Source: a bacterium (lineage in GTDB: Bacteria > Myxococcota_A > Polyangia > Nannocystales > Nannocystaceae). From it: a stretch of 64,000 bases of DNA. Positions 24,684-33,692 of the stretch are shown here, in pieces. The DNA lies in assembly GCA_024742475.1 (NCBI GenBank), contig JANSYI010000001.1, positions 372,001 to 436,000 on the forward strand. The letters are read 5' to 3'. Each line of letters opens with the position of its first letter. Positions within the stretch are counted from its first letter, which is position 1. The notes under the pieces are model-generated. The model saw only the letters and a list, made by a program, of their open reading frames with translations. It did no database searches and was not told the origin of the DNA. The position numbers and the translations under genes are program-made.

Positions 24684-26128
24684 ACCTTCGCGTCGTCAGC
24701 CGCTACGTCGGTCTCTTGCTCTTCACCGTCGCCATTCTCATGATGGCGCCGGTCGGGCTCGCGGTCTACGACAGGGCTCCTCGAACGATCACCGCCTACG
24801 GAGTCTCGGCCTTCGCATGTGTTGCGCTCGCGCTCGTCCTTCGACGCGTCGGTCAGCTCGATGACGACCACGAGATTCACCGCAAGGATGCGCTGGGCGT
24901 CGTCGCCTTCACCTGGCTCGCCCTCGGCCTGCTCGGCGGGTTGCCGTTCATCCTCGAGGGCTCCATCCGCAGCATCCCCAGCGCCATCTTCGAGGCGGTC
25001 TCTGGGTTCACGACCACGGGCGCGACCGTGGTCTCCGACATCGACAGCCTCTCCCGCGCCACCAACCTGTGGCGCTGCCTCATGCACTGGATCGGCGGCA
25101 TGGGCATCGTCGTGTTGTTCGTCGCCGTGTTTCCGCAGCTGGGCGTCGGCGCAAAGCACCTGTTCAAGTCGGAGGTCCCCGGGCCCACGACCGAGGGCCT
25201 TCGCCCCAAGATCAAGCAGACGGCGACCGCCCTGTGGTGGATCTACGGCAGCCTCACCGCGCTGTGCACCGTCTTGCTAGCGCTCGCGGGCATGCCTATC
25301 TTCGATGCGATCTGCCACGCGATGTCCACGCTCGGCACCGGCGGATTCTCCTCCAAGGGTGCCAGCGTCGGCCACTTCAAGAGCGCGACGATCGACTGGA
25401 TCATCAACATCTTCATGCTCATCGCGGGCCTGAACTTCGGCCTCTACTACGGGCTGCTGCGCGGCAAGTGGCGCACGTTCTTCCGCAACTACGAGCTGCG
25501 CTTCTACCTCGCGGTCAACCTCGTCGTGATCGTGATCGTCGCCGTCAGCATCGACTCCACACAGCCCGGCCTCGACGACACCATTCGCCACGCAACGTTT
25601 CAAACGCTCGCGGTCACGACGACCACGGGCTTCATGACCGAGGACTTCGACACCTACCCGGACATCGCTCGCTTCGCCCTGTTCTGCTGCATGTTCATGG
25701 GCGCGTGCGCGGGCTCGACTGCGGGCGGTCTCAAGGCCTCGCGTGTCTTCGTGCTCGGCAAGGTGGTCCTCCGCGAGCTGGCGGTCGTCGTCCGCCCTCA
25801 CCAGGTCAGCGCGATCCGCGTGGGTCGAGGCACGGTCAGCCAGGACATCGCGCGTGGCATCGCCACGTTCTTTGCCGCCTACCTCTTCCTCTTCGCCATT
25901 GCCTCGTTCATCCTCGTCGCCCTCGATCTCGAGCTGATGTCGGCCATGAGCGCCACGATCGCGTGCCTCAGTTCGGTGGGCCCTGGCCTCGACAAGGTCG
26001 GCCCCACCCAAAACTTCGGTTTCATCCCCGGCGTAGGCAAGGCCGTACTGTGCGTCTGCATGATCGCCGGGCGCCTCGAGATCTTCGCGCTGTTCGCGGT
26101 CTTCTCGGCCGGGACATGGAGGCGGTGA
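24680..26128 (+). CDS. trkH: Trk potassium uptake channel TrkH
   Basis: A 482-residue membrane protein with the four pore-loop repeats of the TrkH/KtrB superfamily. The selectivity-filter segments are all present with their glycines: F-T-T-T-G-A-T, L-G-T-G-G-F-S, T-T-T-G-F-M and S-S-V-G-P-G. M-H-W-I-G-G-M-G-I follows the first filter, and A-G-S-T-A-G-G-L-K-A precedes the last part, both typical. It forms a dimer that lets K+ in, controlled by TrkA. The start is GTG 24680, overlapping the trkA stop (GTGA). The next gene starts one base after its stop. Confidence 0.94.
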   Translation: MNLRVVSRYVGLLLFTVAILMMAPVGLAVYDRAPRTITAYGVSAFACVALALVLRRVGQLDDDHEIHRKDALGVVAFTWLALGLLGGLPFILEGSIRSIPSAIFEAVSGFTTTGATVVSDIDSLSRATNLWRCLMHWIGGMGIVVLFVAVFPQLGVGAKHLFKSEVPGPTTEGLRPKIKQTATALWWIYGSLTALCTVLLALAGMPIFDAICHAMSTLGTGGFSSKGASVGHFKSATIDWIINIFMLIAGLNFGLYYGLLRGKWRTFFRNYELRFYLAVNLVVIVIVAVSIDSTQPGLDDTIRHATFQTLAVTTTTGFMTEDFDTYPDIARFALFCCMFMGACAGSTAGGLKASRVFVLGKVVLRELAVVVRPHQVSAIRVGRGTVSQDIARGIATFFAAYLFLFAIASFILVALDLELMSAMSATIACLSSVGPGLDKVGPTQNFGFIPGVGKAVLCVCMIAGRLEIFALFAVFSAGTWRR

Positions 26129-26129
26129 C

Positions 26130-29100
26130 ATGCGTCGTCTGTTCGTCGTTCTCGCGCTGTTGATCATGATGCTGGGGCTCGAGCAGCTCCGCGCCAGCGA
26201 ATCGACCACGCTCGCCGCCATCGGCTTCGTCGTGCTGGCCGCCTTCGCAATCGCGGAGCTCGGCGGGCGAATGTCGCTCCCCAAGGTCACCGGCTACATC
26301 GTCAGCGGCGTCATCCTCGGCCCCTTCGCGGGCGACGTCCTCACGACCGCGGTCGTGGTCGACATGAACATGTTCGGGACGCTCGCGCTGGGGCTCATCG
26401 CCACCACCGCAGGTCTCGAGCTCGAACTCAAGGGGCTCGCGAGGCTCACCAAGACGCTCGCGGCCACCATCGGCCTCAAGATCGTCCTGTGCGCACTGCT
26501 CGTCGGCGGCGCGATCGTGGGGATGGGGTTGGGCACCGATCTGCTCGGTCTGTCCAGCGACGCCCAGGTGTACGGGCTGGCGATGATCCTCACCGCCCTG
26601 GCGATCGGCACCTCGCCCGCGATTGCGCTGGCGGTCGCCTCGGAGAGCAACGCCAACGGCCGACTCACCGAACTCGTCCTCGGAGCCGCCGTCGCCAAGG
26701 ACGTCGTCGTCGTCGTCGCGTTCAACGTCGGTCTCGCCACCGCCCTCGCGATGTCGGCCGGAGGCGAGCTGGGCCTGAGTGTCCTCACCCACGTCGGGCT
26801 CGAGATCGCCTACAGCGTGATCGCCGGAGCGATCCTCGGCGGCCTACTGATTGCCTACCTCCGCTTCGTCAAGACTGAGATGCTGCTGTTCGTCACGGCG
26901 ATGGTGCTCGTCGTCGCCGAAGCCGCGAGCTACCTCAAGAGCGAACACCACATCATCCTCGAGCTCCTGCTGGTCTTCATCGTCGCGGGCATGATGGTCC
27001 GCAACATCACGCCCAAGCTCGAACACGACCTCCTCGATCCCCTCAAGACCGTCTCCCTCCCGGTCTTCATCGTCTTCTTCACCAACGCCGGCGCCAAGAT
27101 CGACCTCGGCGCGACGTGGTCGGTCCTCCCCGCGGCTCTCGTCGTTTGCGTCGCCCGAGGCGCCGCGTACTTCATCTCTGGCCGCCTCGGTGGTCGGATG
27201 GGCGGAGAAGAACCCAAGGTCCAGCGGTTGGCCTGGCTCGCGTACCTGCCGCAAGCCGGCGTCGCGCTCACCTTGCTCGCCCTCGCCGCGGGACGGTTCG
27301 TCGAGCAAACGACGCTCACCCCGGAGGCCGCCTCCACCATCCAGGAGCTCGCCGTCGTGGTCAGCAACCTCGGCATCGCCGTGGTCGCAATCAACCTCTT
27401 GGTCGGTCCGATCACCCTGCGCATCGCGCTCCGCAACGCGGGCGAGATCAAGGGCGAAGCCAAGGACGACGCCCAGGCCTCCGCAGAATCCGAGGAAGAA
27501 GAGGCCGGACCCGACCTCGACGCGCTCGAGTCCCCGCGTTTGCGAGCCCTGGTCACAGAGACCGAACAAGCCTACTTGGACGCGTGGTCTCCGTGGCTCG
27601 ACAACGAGATGAGACCCAAGCTCGCCGAGCTGATCCGTCAGGTCGCCGGCGCCGAAGGAGGGCCCGGCACGGACGCGGACAAGGTGCTCGCGCGCATCGA
27701 ACGACTCCGACCGAGCCAGTACGCGCTCGAGGTGGAGTCTCTGCGCGAGGTCCTGCTGCACCAGTCGGACTACACGCAGACGCTGCCAGTGGTAGAGACC
27801 GTGCCGCTCGAGGCCCACCTCGCCAAGGTCGACGACGACGACGACCTCCGCACCAAGGCCAGGAAGCGACTCGCGGCCTTCGCCGCCGTGTTCTCCGGTC
27901 GCAACTCCCGAAAACGGCAGATCCCCGTCCAGCTCGCCGTGCGCTACGCGTTCGAGCCCCGGATGGTGACGCTGGCCGAGTCCACCCTCCGCAGCTGGCA
28001 TCGCCACGAAGCACGCTGCCTCGAGACGCTCCAGCGTGCGGTGCTGGGCACGGCCACGTGGGAGGAGACCCGCAAGGAGCTGCTCGCGCTCGAGACGGCG
28101 CTCGAGACCGAGCTCGCCGAAGATCGCGAAGCCGCGACTGGAGCCGCCAAACGAGCGCTCATCGCGATCTTCTCCGTCGTTGGCGCGCCCGGCAGGTCCA
28201 CGCGCGCCCAGGTTCGATTCAGCCGGGTAGAGCGCGACATCGAGGCCAGCCTCGCACGCATGGGCAAGGACGCGGCAGCCTGGCCCACTCGCCAGAAAGC
28301 GGCCATCACCCTGCTCGAGTTCGTCGCAGCGGTCGAGCGTGCACAAGCCCGCCTTCAAGACCGACTGCGAAGCGACGTCACTCGTCCGCTCGACGACGCC
28401 TTCGAGACCCTGACCACCGAGGTCGGCGAGGAGCTCAACCGCCTCGGCACCATCGTCCTCCCCGACCCCAAGGAGCTCGACGACGAGCAGTGGACCCGCA
28501 TCGGTCTGCAGTCTGGGGCCGTGCTCACCAAGCCCGCCGCCAAGCAGCTTCGCGCGGCCAGCTCCAGGGTCCGGCGCGCCACCTCCACCTCGTCGCCCTT
28601 CGCGGCGTTGATGGCGTTCGTCAACGATGGCGAGCCCCGGCTCGAGATCGTCCCGTCCCTGTCCGACCTCATCGACACCGCCCGCCCCGCCACCGTCTCG
28701 GTGGTCTCGGTCGACGTTCGGGAGCTCAAAGAGGTCCACATCGCGGGGCGGCTTCTGCCATCGGTCGAGCAGCGACTCGAGTCGGTGCACGAGCAGTTCT
28801 CGGCAGCGCGCGACACCATGCGCGAAGCGGCCACGTTGGTCAGCTTCGGCTTTCAGACCGCCGAGAAGGCCCGCGAGGAAGGGGACAACGCCCCGCTCGC
28901 TCGGCTCGAGGAAGCGCTGACCCGCGCGCGCACGATGCTCGAGGCGCTCCCCGAGGGGCCCTGCCTGGCGTGGTCGGGCGTCCGCGACGAGCTGAGCACC
29001 GACGTCGACGAGATGTCCCAGCGTCTCGTAGAAGCCGCGCGGGCCGTGGCTCGAGGTCAACGCTCCGAGGTCGAGACCCTGCCCACGGCCCGCGAGCGCG

Positions 29101-30347
29101 CCGTCTCGTTCTTCAAAGAGGCCCTCGCGTCCTTGCGAGGCCTCGTCGCCAAGGCCACCGCGTTCTTCCAGGGCGGGACCGCCGGAGATCTCGCCGAGCG
29201 CTACCGCCTTCGCGCCCAAGGAAAGAAGCTCGACGCGCAGACCGTACGCTCGCTCCTCGACGAGCAACGCAAACGCCGCCTCCCGGGCGTCGACGGCCTC
29301 TACGCGTCGCTCTTCACGCCCGGGCCCCTTCGCGACCCGCGACTGTTCGCCCTGCACCGCGAACAGCTGCGCGCCACGGTCAAGGCCGAGCGTGCCTGGC
29401 AGTCCGACACTCGCAAGGGCAACGGCGCGCTCGTGATCGGGCCGGTGGGCTCCGGCAAGACGTCCACCCTCGTCATTGCGCAGCTCAAGCTCAGTACCCG
29501 CCGCGTCTTCACGCTTCGGCATGGGTCGGCGCAAGACGAGAGCATCTGGCACGCCATGGGTCGTAGCTTCGACGTCGACCCCACCCCCGAGGCGCTGGCC
29601 AAGGTCATGGGCAACACCCGCTCGGTCATGCTCGTCGATGACTTGCATACATGGTTCACGCCCGACCGTCAGGGGGTCAGCGACCTTCGGAGATTCCTCT
29701 GCTTCATGGCCGAGCGGGCCGAACAAACGTTCTGGCTCGCTTCGATCGCCGAGGAGGCGATGGAGGTGCTTCGCGCCCTCGCGCCGATCGAGTCCGCGTT
29801 CGGCAGCATCGTCCGCCTCGGACGCCCTGCACCCGAGCAGCTCGACGAGGCCATCAGCGCGCGCCATGACCTGGCCGGCATGGGGCTCGAACTCCCACGC
29901 AACTGGCGGGCCGACCTGCGGCGCCGACTGCTTCGCCGGACCGAGCGTTCGAGCTACGCGCAAGACATCGCCAGCGCCTCCAGTGGCAACCTCCGCCGCG
30001 CCCTCCAGCTGTGGCTCGCGCACGCCAGCGTGCACGGTGAGTCGGTCGTCCTCGAGACGCTCTCCGGATTCGCGTGGGGAGTCCCCTTCCTCGCTCGGCT
30101 GCCCAACGCAGTCCTGGCCGTCCTCGCCACGTTGATGCGGCACGGACCCACGAGCGTCGACGCGCTCGCGCGCTGCAGCGGGCTGGGCAAGACGGAGGTC
30201 GTCCAGGCGGTGCGTTTCGCCGCCGCGGCCACGCTGATCCGCGAGACGGAACGCGCCGGGCACTACGAGGTCGACCCCGCGTTCAGCGACGACGTCGCGC
30301 TCGGGCTCCAAGAGGCCGGAATCTTCCGCGCAGGGGTGGCGGCATGA
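26130..30347 (+). CDS. Fusion of cation/proton antiporter with coiled region, P-loop ATPase and winged helix
   Basis: A 1405-residue protein in one open frame. Residues 1-437 are a CPA2/Kef-type exchanger with about 12-13 helices (G-Y-I-V-S-G-V-I-L-G-P, T-T-A-G-L-E-L-E, V-L-G-A-A-V-A-K-D-V-V). A Glu-rich linker leads into about 600 residues of charged, mainly helical sequence (about 450-1070). Next comes a P-loop ATPase with Walker A G-P-V-G-S-G-K-T-S (1104-1112), Walker B M-L-V-D-D-L-H (1167-1173) and a sensor-like helical region, ending in a winged-helix-like segment (about 1300-1405: L-M-R-H-G-P-T-S-V-D-A-L-A-R-C-S-G). The ATPase and WH resemble STAND/AAA+ regulators. I know of no named family with this layout. 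It lies between trkH (1-base gap) and an MscS-like gene (ATGA overlap), suggesting nucleotide-dependent control of ion exchange. Confidence 0.85.
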   Translation: MRRLFVVLALLIMMLGLEQLRASESTTLAAIGFVVLAAFAIAELGGRMSLPKVTGYIVSGVILGPFAGDVLTTAVVVDMNMFGTLALGLIATTAGLELELKGLARLTKTLAATIGLKIVLCALLVGGAIVGMGLGTDLLGLSSDAQVYGLAMILTALAIGTSPAIALAVASESNANGRLTELVLGAAVAKDVVVVVAFNVGLATALAMSAGGELGLSVLTHVGLEIAYSVIAGAILGGLLIAYLRFVKTEMLLFVTAMVLVVAEAASYLKSEHHIILELLLVFIVAGMMVRNITPKLEHDLLDPLKTVSLPVFIVFFTNAGAKIDLGATWSVLPAALVVCVARGAAYFISGRLGGRMGGEEPKVQRLAWLAYLPQAGVALTLLALAAGRFVEQTTLTPEAASTIQELAVVVSNLGIAVVAINLLVGPITLRIALRNAGEIKGEAKDDAQASAESEEEEAGPDLDALESPRLRALVTETEQAYLDAWSPWLDNEMRPKLAELIRQVAGAEGGPGTDADKVLARIERLRPSQYALEVESLREVLLHQSDYTQTLPVVETVPLEAHLAKVDDDDDLRTKARKRLAAFAAVFSGRNSRKRQIPVQLAVRYAFEPRMVTLAESTLRSWHRHEARCLETLQRAVLGTATWEETRKELLALETALETELAEDREAATGAAKRALIAIFSVVGAPGRSTRAQVRFSRVERDIEASLARMGKDAAAWPTRQKAAITLLEFVAAVERAQARLQDRLRSDVTRPLDDAFETLTTEVGEELNRLGTIVLPDPKELDDEQWTRIGLQSGAVLTKPAAKQLRAASSRVRRATSTSSPFAALMAFVNDGEPRLEIVPSLSDLIDTARPATVSVVSVDVRELKEVHIAGRLLPSVEQRLESVHEQFSAARDTMREAATLVSFGFQTAEKAREEGDNAPLARLEEALTRARTMLEALPEGPCLAWSGVRDELSTDVDEMSQRLVEAARAVARGQRSEVETLPTARERAVSFFKEALASLRGLVAKATAFFQGGTAGDLAERYRLRAQGKKLDAQTVRSLLDEQRKRRLPGVDGLYASLFTPGPLRDPRLFALHREQLRATVKAERAWQSDTRKGNGALVIGPVGSGKTSTLVIAQLKLSTRRVFTLRHGSAQDESIWHAMGRSFDVDPTPEALAKVMGNTRSVMLVDDLHTWFTPDRQGVSDLRRFLCFMAERAEQTFWLASIAEEAMEVLRALAPIESAFGSIVRLGRPAPEQLDEAISARHDLAGMGLELPRNWRADLRRRLLRRTERSSYAQDIASASSGNLRRALQLWLAHASVHGESVVLETLSGFAWGVPFLARLPNAVLAVLATLMRHGPTSVDALARCSGLGKTEVVQAVRFAAAATLIRETERAGHYEVDPAFSDDVALGLQEAGIFRAGVAA

Positions 30348-31111
30348 ACACGTTCACCGACACCATCCTCACCGAGATCGCGGCGCTGCAGGGGCTGCTC
30401 AACGCCAGGCTCGTCCTCTACGTCGCGGTCCTCGCCGGGATCGTCGTCCTCATTCGCCGAGGTTTCCTGGCGGGCACGCGCGTCGTCTGGAGGCTCGGAT
30501 GGGACCGTCCACGTCGGCTGGCGCGGCTGCGGTCGATCTCCGACATCACGTTGATGGCGGTGCTGTTCCTGCTGGTGCTCCGCCGGCTCGCCATGGCCGC
30601 GCCGATCATCACGTGGCTCAGCGTGGCCGTGATCTCGCTGGTCCTCGCAATCGCGTTGCCGACGTGGATTCGAGACCTCGTCGCCGGGATCTGGCTGGCC
30701 AACCGTCAGCGCTTCCGGGAGGGCGACCAGGTGCGGTTGCCGACGGCCGTGGGCTCGGTCCGGCACATCGGAGTGCTCCGAACGGAGATCCGAGCCGGTG
30801 ACGGAGGCACGTTGTCCGTCCCCAACCGCGAGGTGCTCTCCAACACCATTCAGGTCGGCCGAGAACAACAAGCCGCCCCCATCGAGATCGTGCTGCCGCC
30901 AGACGCGGCGGATTCCCCCGAGGAGCGCGAGATGCTGCTTCGACTCGCGCACCTGAGCCCGTTCCGTCGAGGCGGCAGCCGCCCAGCACTCACCGAAACC
31001 GACAAGGGCTGGGTGCTCTCGCTGCAGACGTGGGCGACCCGCAACGTAGGCAACGCGCGCAGGGCCCTCGAGCGACAACTGCTCGGCAAGGAAGGCAACG
31101 AGGACACATGA
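30344..31111 (+). CDS. MscS-type mechanosensitive channel-like protein
   Basis: A 255-residue membrane protein with three to four helices (about residues 20-38, 62-82 and 86-115) and a small MscS beta domain. The pore-lining region V-I-S-L-V-L-A-I-A-L-P-T-W-I-R-D-L-V-A-G and the beta-domain end T-L-S-V-P-N-R-E-V-L-S-N-T-I are recognisable. The C-terminal domain is short compared with E. coli MscS. It should release ions or solutes when membrane tension rises. ATG 30344 overlaps the stop of the fusion gene (ATGA), and its stop overlaps the start of the next gene (ATGA). Confidence 0.85.
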   Translation: MNTFTDTILTEIAALQGLLNARLVLYVAVLAGIVVLIRRGFLAGTRVVWRLGWDRPRRLARLRSISDITLMAVLFLLVLRRLAMAAPIITWLSVAVISLVLAIALPTWIRDLVAGIWLANRQRFREGDQVRLPTAVGSVRHIGVLRTEIRAGDGGTLSVPNREVLSNTIQVGREQQAAPIEIVLPPDAADSPEEREMLLRLAHLSPFRRGGSRPALTETDKGWVLSLQTWATRNVGNARRALERQLLGKEGNEDT

Positions 31112-32664
31112 AACGCGCCGCCACACTCGGCATCGCCGCCCTTCTCGCCTGCAACGTGGAGCTCATCGAGCCCGAATCGGTCGCCGGCGATCCGCCGCGG
31201 CACTACCTCGACCCAACGCCGCAGATCCCAAGCCGTACCGACGAGACCGACCCGACCACCGTCTGGGCGGCTGCGGTGCGTCGCAACCTCGCCTTCCTCA
31301 CCGACGACGCGCTCGGTGGACGCCACCCGGGCACCGAGGGCGCGGCGCTGACCACGAGCGCCATCGTCTCCCTCTTCTCGGACGCGGGCCTCATCCCGTC
31401 CGCGCCCACGCTGGGCTGGACTACGCCGATCGGCATCCGGGCCGTCCAGGTCGTCGACCCCCGCCTCGCGGTCAGCATTCCGGCCGCGCCCGCCGAGCTC
31501 CCCACGGGAGAGGCACCGCCGCCACAGCCGGCCGGGGATGCGGAGCGCATCGAGATCTCCGACGGCTTGTGGCTTCACCACCGGGGCGCGGCGGGGACGT
31601 TCCACCTCCCGATGGAGGTCGTCGAGCTTGCGCCCCAAGCCGACCTCACCGACCGTCTCGCCCTCGGCGTGGTTCCGGTCCTCGAGGGCGAGCTGATCGA
31701 GCCCGAGGTCCGCATCCGAGGCATCTTCGACGCGGTCTCGCACCGTCGCCCGGCCGGGTGTGTGCTCGAGCTCCCGGGTGTCGAAGCCACGGAGCTGCGG
31801 GCCGCCGCGTTGGCCTGGAGCGAGCCGGAGATTCAGGCGCGCTCCCTCGATGCCGAGCCTCCCCCGGGCCTCGCAGTCGAGGGCTTCGTCAGCGGTGAGG
31901 CGTACGCAGCCCTGCAGCGAGCGAGCCGAGTCACCGGCAGCACGGCGGACATCTCGTTCAAGGTGGAGGAGCGCTGGTTCGAAGACTCCAACGTCGTCGG
32001 GCGCATCCCCGGACGCTCCAACCCGGAGCAGGTCGTCATCGTCACCGCCAACTGGGACGCGGGCGGCCTCGAGCGCGCCGAGGGGGAACAGGGCAACGCG
32101 CAGGCGGCCTCGGGCCTGGCGGTCCTGCTCGCGGTCGTCGAGCGGATGAGCAGGCTGAGAAACTCCGGTCGCGTGCCAGCACGTTCCATCGTGTTCATCG
32201 CAGCGGCCGGCGGCAGCCTGGGCAACCTGGGGCTCGAGCAGCTCGCCCGCGAAGGTCTGGCCCTCTCCGAGAACATCGTCGCCGTCGTTCACCTGAGCGA
32301 CCTCGACTGGACGGCGCCCAACCTCACCGTCATCGGCGGAAACCGGTCGACGGTGGGCAGCCGCGTGCAGGCGCTGATGCCCTTGGCCGAGCTCACCGAC
32401 CACGAGCCGGGCTTCGGCCACCTCGCCTTCGACCTCCCTCGGGTCCCACGGGTCAGCCTGACGCGTCGCAACGGCTCCGCGCCCGAAGTCATCGATCCAT
32501 CGATCCCGCTGACCGCCCTGGCCAACACGGCCCGCATCACCTTCGACCTCGTCTGGGATCTGTCCGACGCGCCGGACGTGCCCGAGGTCATCATCCCTCG
32601 TGTCGACCCACCTCCCGAGGCCCAGCCGGATCCGACGCCGCCCGAAGACGACGCCGCGCTCTGA
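31108..32664 (+). CDS. M28-peptidase-like lipoprotein, metal site degenerate
   Basis: A 518-residue protein whose N-terminus M-K-R-A-A-T-L-G-I-A-A-L-L-A-C makes a short lipoprotein signal (Cys15). The fold pattern is that of M28 aminopeptidases: N-V-V-G-R-I-P-G, V-V-I-V-T-A-N-W-D (312-317), A-A-S-G-L-A-V-L-L, and S-I-V-F-I-A-A-A-G-G. In active members these sites read H-x-D, D-N-A-S-G and E-E; here His is replaced by Asn315, the second Asp is lost and the Glu pair is G-G. It is therefore very likely a pseudo-peptidase acting as a binding or sensing subunit in the envelope. It is the last gene of the ion operon and ends in a Pro/Asp-rich tail. Confidence 0.8.
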   Translation: MKRAATLGIAALLACNVELIEPESVAGDPPRHYLDPTPQIPSRTDETDPTTVWAAAVRRNLAFLTDDALGGRHPGTEGAALTTSAIVSLFSDAGLIPSAPTLGWTTPIGIRAVQVVDPRLAVSIPAAPAELPTGEAPPPQPAGDAERIEISDGLWLHHRGAAGTFHLPMEVVELAPQADLTDRLALGVVPVLEGELIEPEVRIRGIFDAVSHRRPAGCVLELPGVEATELRAAALAWSEPEIQARSLDAEPPPGLAVEGFVSGEAYAALQRASRVTGSTADISFKVEERWFEDSNVVGRIPGRSNPEQVVIVTANWDAGGLERAEGEQGNAQAASGLAVLLAVVERMSRLRNSGRVPARSIVFIAAAGGSLGNLGLEQLAREGLALSENIVAVVHLSDLDWTAPNLTVIGGNRSTVGSRVQALMPLAELTDHEPGFGHLAFDLPRVPRVSLTRRNGSAPEVIDPSIPLTALANTARITFDLVWDLSDAPDVPEVIIPRVDPPPEAQPDPTPPEDDAAL

Positions 32665-32675
32665 GGCGCCCCCTG

Positions 32676-33680
32676 CTAGCGCAGACCTGACGCTTTGCGC
32701 ACGCGATCCATCGTCGCGCGCGCGACCGTTCGCGCTCGCTCGGCACCCGCTTGCAGGACCGCTTCGACCTGCGACCGATCCGCCTGATGCGCCTCGTATT
32801 TGGCGCGGGCATCAGCGAAGTGCGCGTCGATCTTCGCCGCGAGGATCTGTTTGGCGTGGCCGTAGCCAAACGGCTGGCCATCGCGTGCGCCGGATCGATA
32901 CCAGCCCTCGAGCTGCTCGAGCTCGTCGCCGTGCACGAACAGCTTCAAGAGCGCGAACACGTTGCAGGTGTCGGGATCGAGCGGATCGCCCAGGCTCTTC
33001 GAGTCGGTCACCACCTGCGCGACCCGCTTCTTGAGCTTCTTGCCCGACAAGAAGATCGGGATGGTGTTGTCGTAGCTCTTGCTCATCTTCTCGCCGTCGA
33101 GGCCTGGGACCTTGGCGACGGGGCTGAGCTGGTATTCGGGGCGCCGCAGGGTGTTCTGGCCCCCGCCGAAGGCCTCGTTGAAGTGCGTGGCCATGTCTTG
33201 CGCCATCTCGATGTGCTGGACTTGGTCCTTGCCGACCGGAACGACCGACGCGTCGTAGATGAGGATGTCGGCGGCCATGAGCACCGGGTAGTAGAACAGA
33301 CCCACCGAGGGCCGAATGCCCTTGGCGACCTTGTCCTTGTACGAGTGCGCGCGCTCGAGCAGCCCCGTGCCCGTGACGGTCGCCAGAAGCCAGCTCAGCT
33401 CGACGTGCTCGTTGACGTCGGATTGGCGAAAGAGGGTGACCTTCTCGGGGTCGAGCCCCAAGGAGAGGTAGGTCGCCGCCACGTCGAACACCGCAGTGCG
33501 CAGCGTGTCCGCGTCACGGACCGTGGTGAGCGCATGGTAGTCGGCGATGAACACGAAGCAGTTGCCCGCGTACTCCTCTTGCAGCTTCACGAACTGCGCG
33601 ATGGCGCCGAAGTAGTTGCCCAGATGGAGCTCGCCGCTGGGCTGAATGCCCGACACGAGACGGGGCGGAAGGTCCGTCAT
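32676..33680 (-). CDS. trpS: Tryptophanyl-tRNA synthetase
   Basis: A 334-residue class Ic aminoacyl-tRNA synthetase charging tRNA-Trp. The HIGH-type motif is P-S-G-E-L-H-L-G-N (residues 14-22) and the second signature K-M-S-K-S is at 198-202. A-D-Y-H-A, the substrate-pocket segment Y-P-V-L-M-A-A-D-I-L and V-P-V-G-K-D-Q-V-Q-H are standard. The length matches bacterial TrpS. It is convergent with the ion operon, with 11 bases between stops. A small envelope protein gene lies 12 bases upstream on the same strand. Confidence 0.97.
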   Translation of the reverse strand: MTDLPPRLVSGIQPSGELHLGNYFGAIAQFVKLQEEYAGNCFVFIADYHALTTVRDADTLRTAVFDVAATYLSLGLDPEKVTLFRQSDVNEHVELSWLLATVTGTGLLERAHSYKDKVAKGIRPSVGLFYYPVLMAADILIYDASVVPVGKDQVQHIEMAQDMATHFNEAFGGGQNTLRRPEYQLSPVAKVPGLDGEKMSKSYDNTIPIFLSGKKLKKRVAQVVTDSKSLGDPLDPDTCNVFALLKLFVHGDELEQLEGWYRSGARDGQPFGYGHAKQILAAKIDAHFADARAKYEAHQADRSQVEAVLQAGAERARTVARATMDRVRKASGLR

Positions 33681-33692
33681 GCCCAGAAGATG

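Noticed and set aside
26844..30311. An open frame of more than 1100 codons antisense to the antiporter-ATPase fusion gene
   Set aside because: It is a mirror of the high-GC third codon positions. The product is a low-complexity Arg/Gly/Asp/Glu chain without any motif, while the plus-strand frame has conserved domains.
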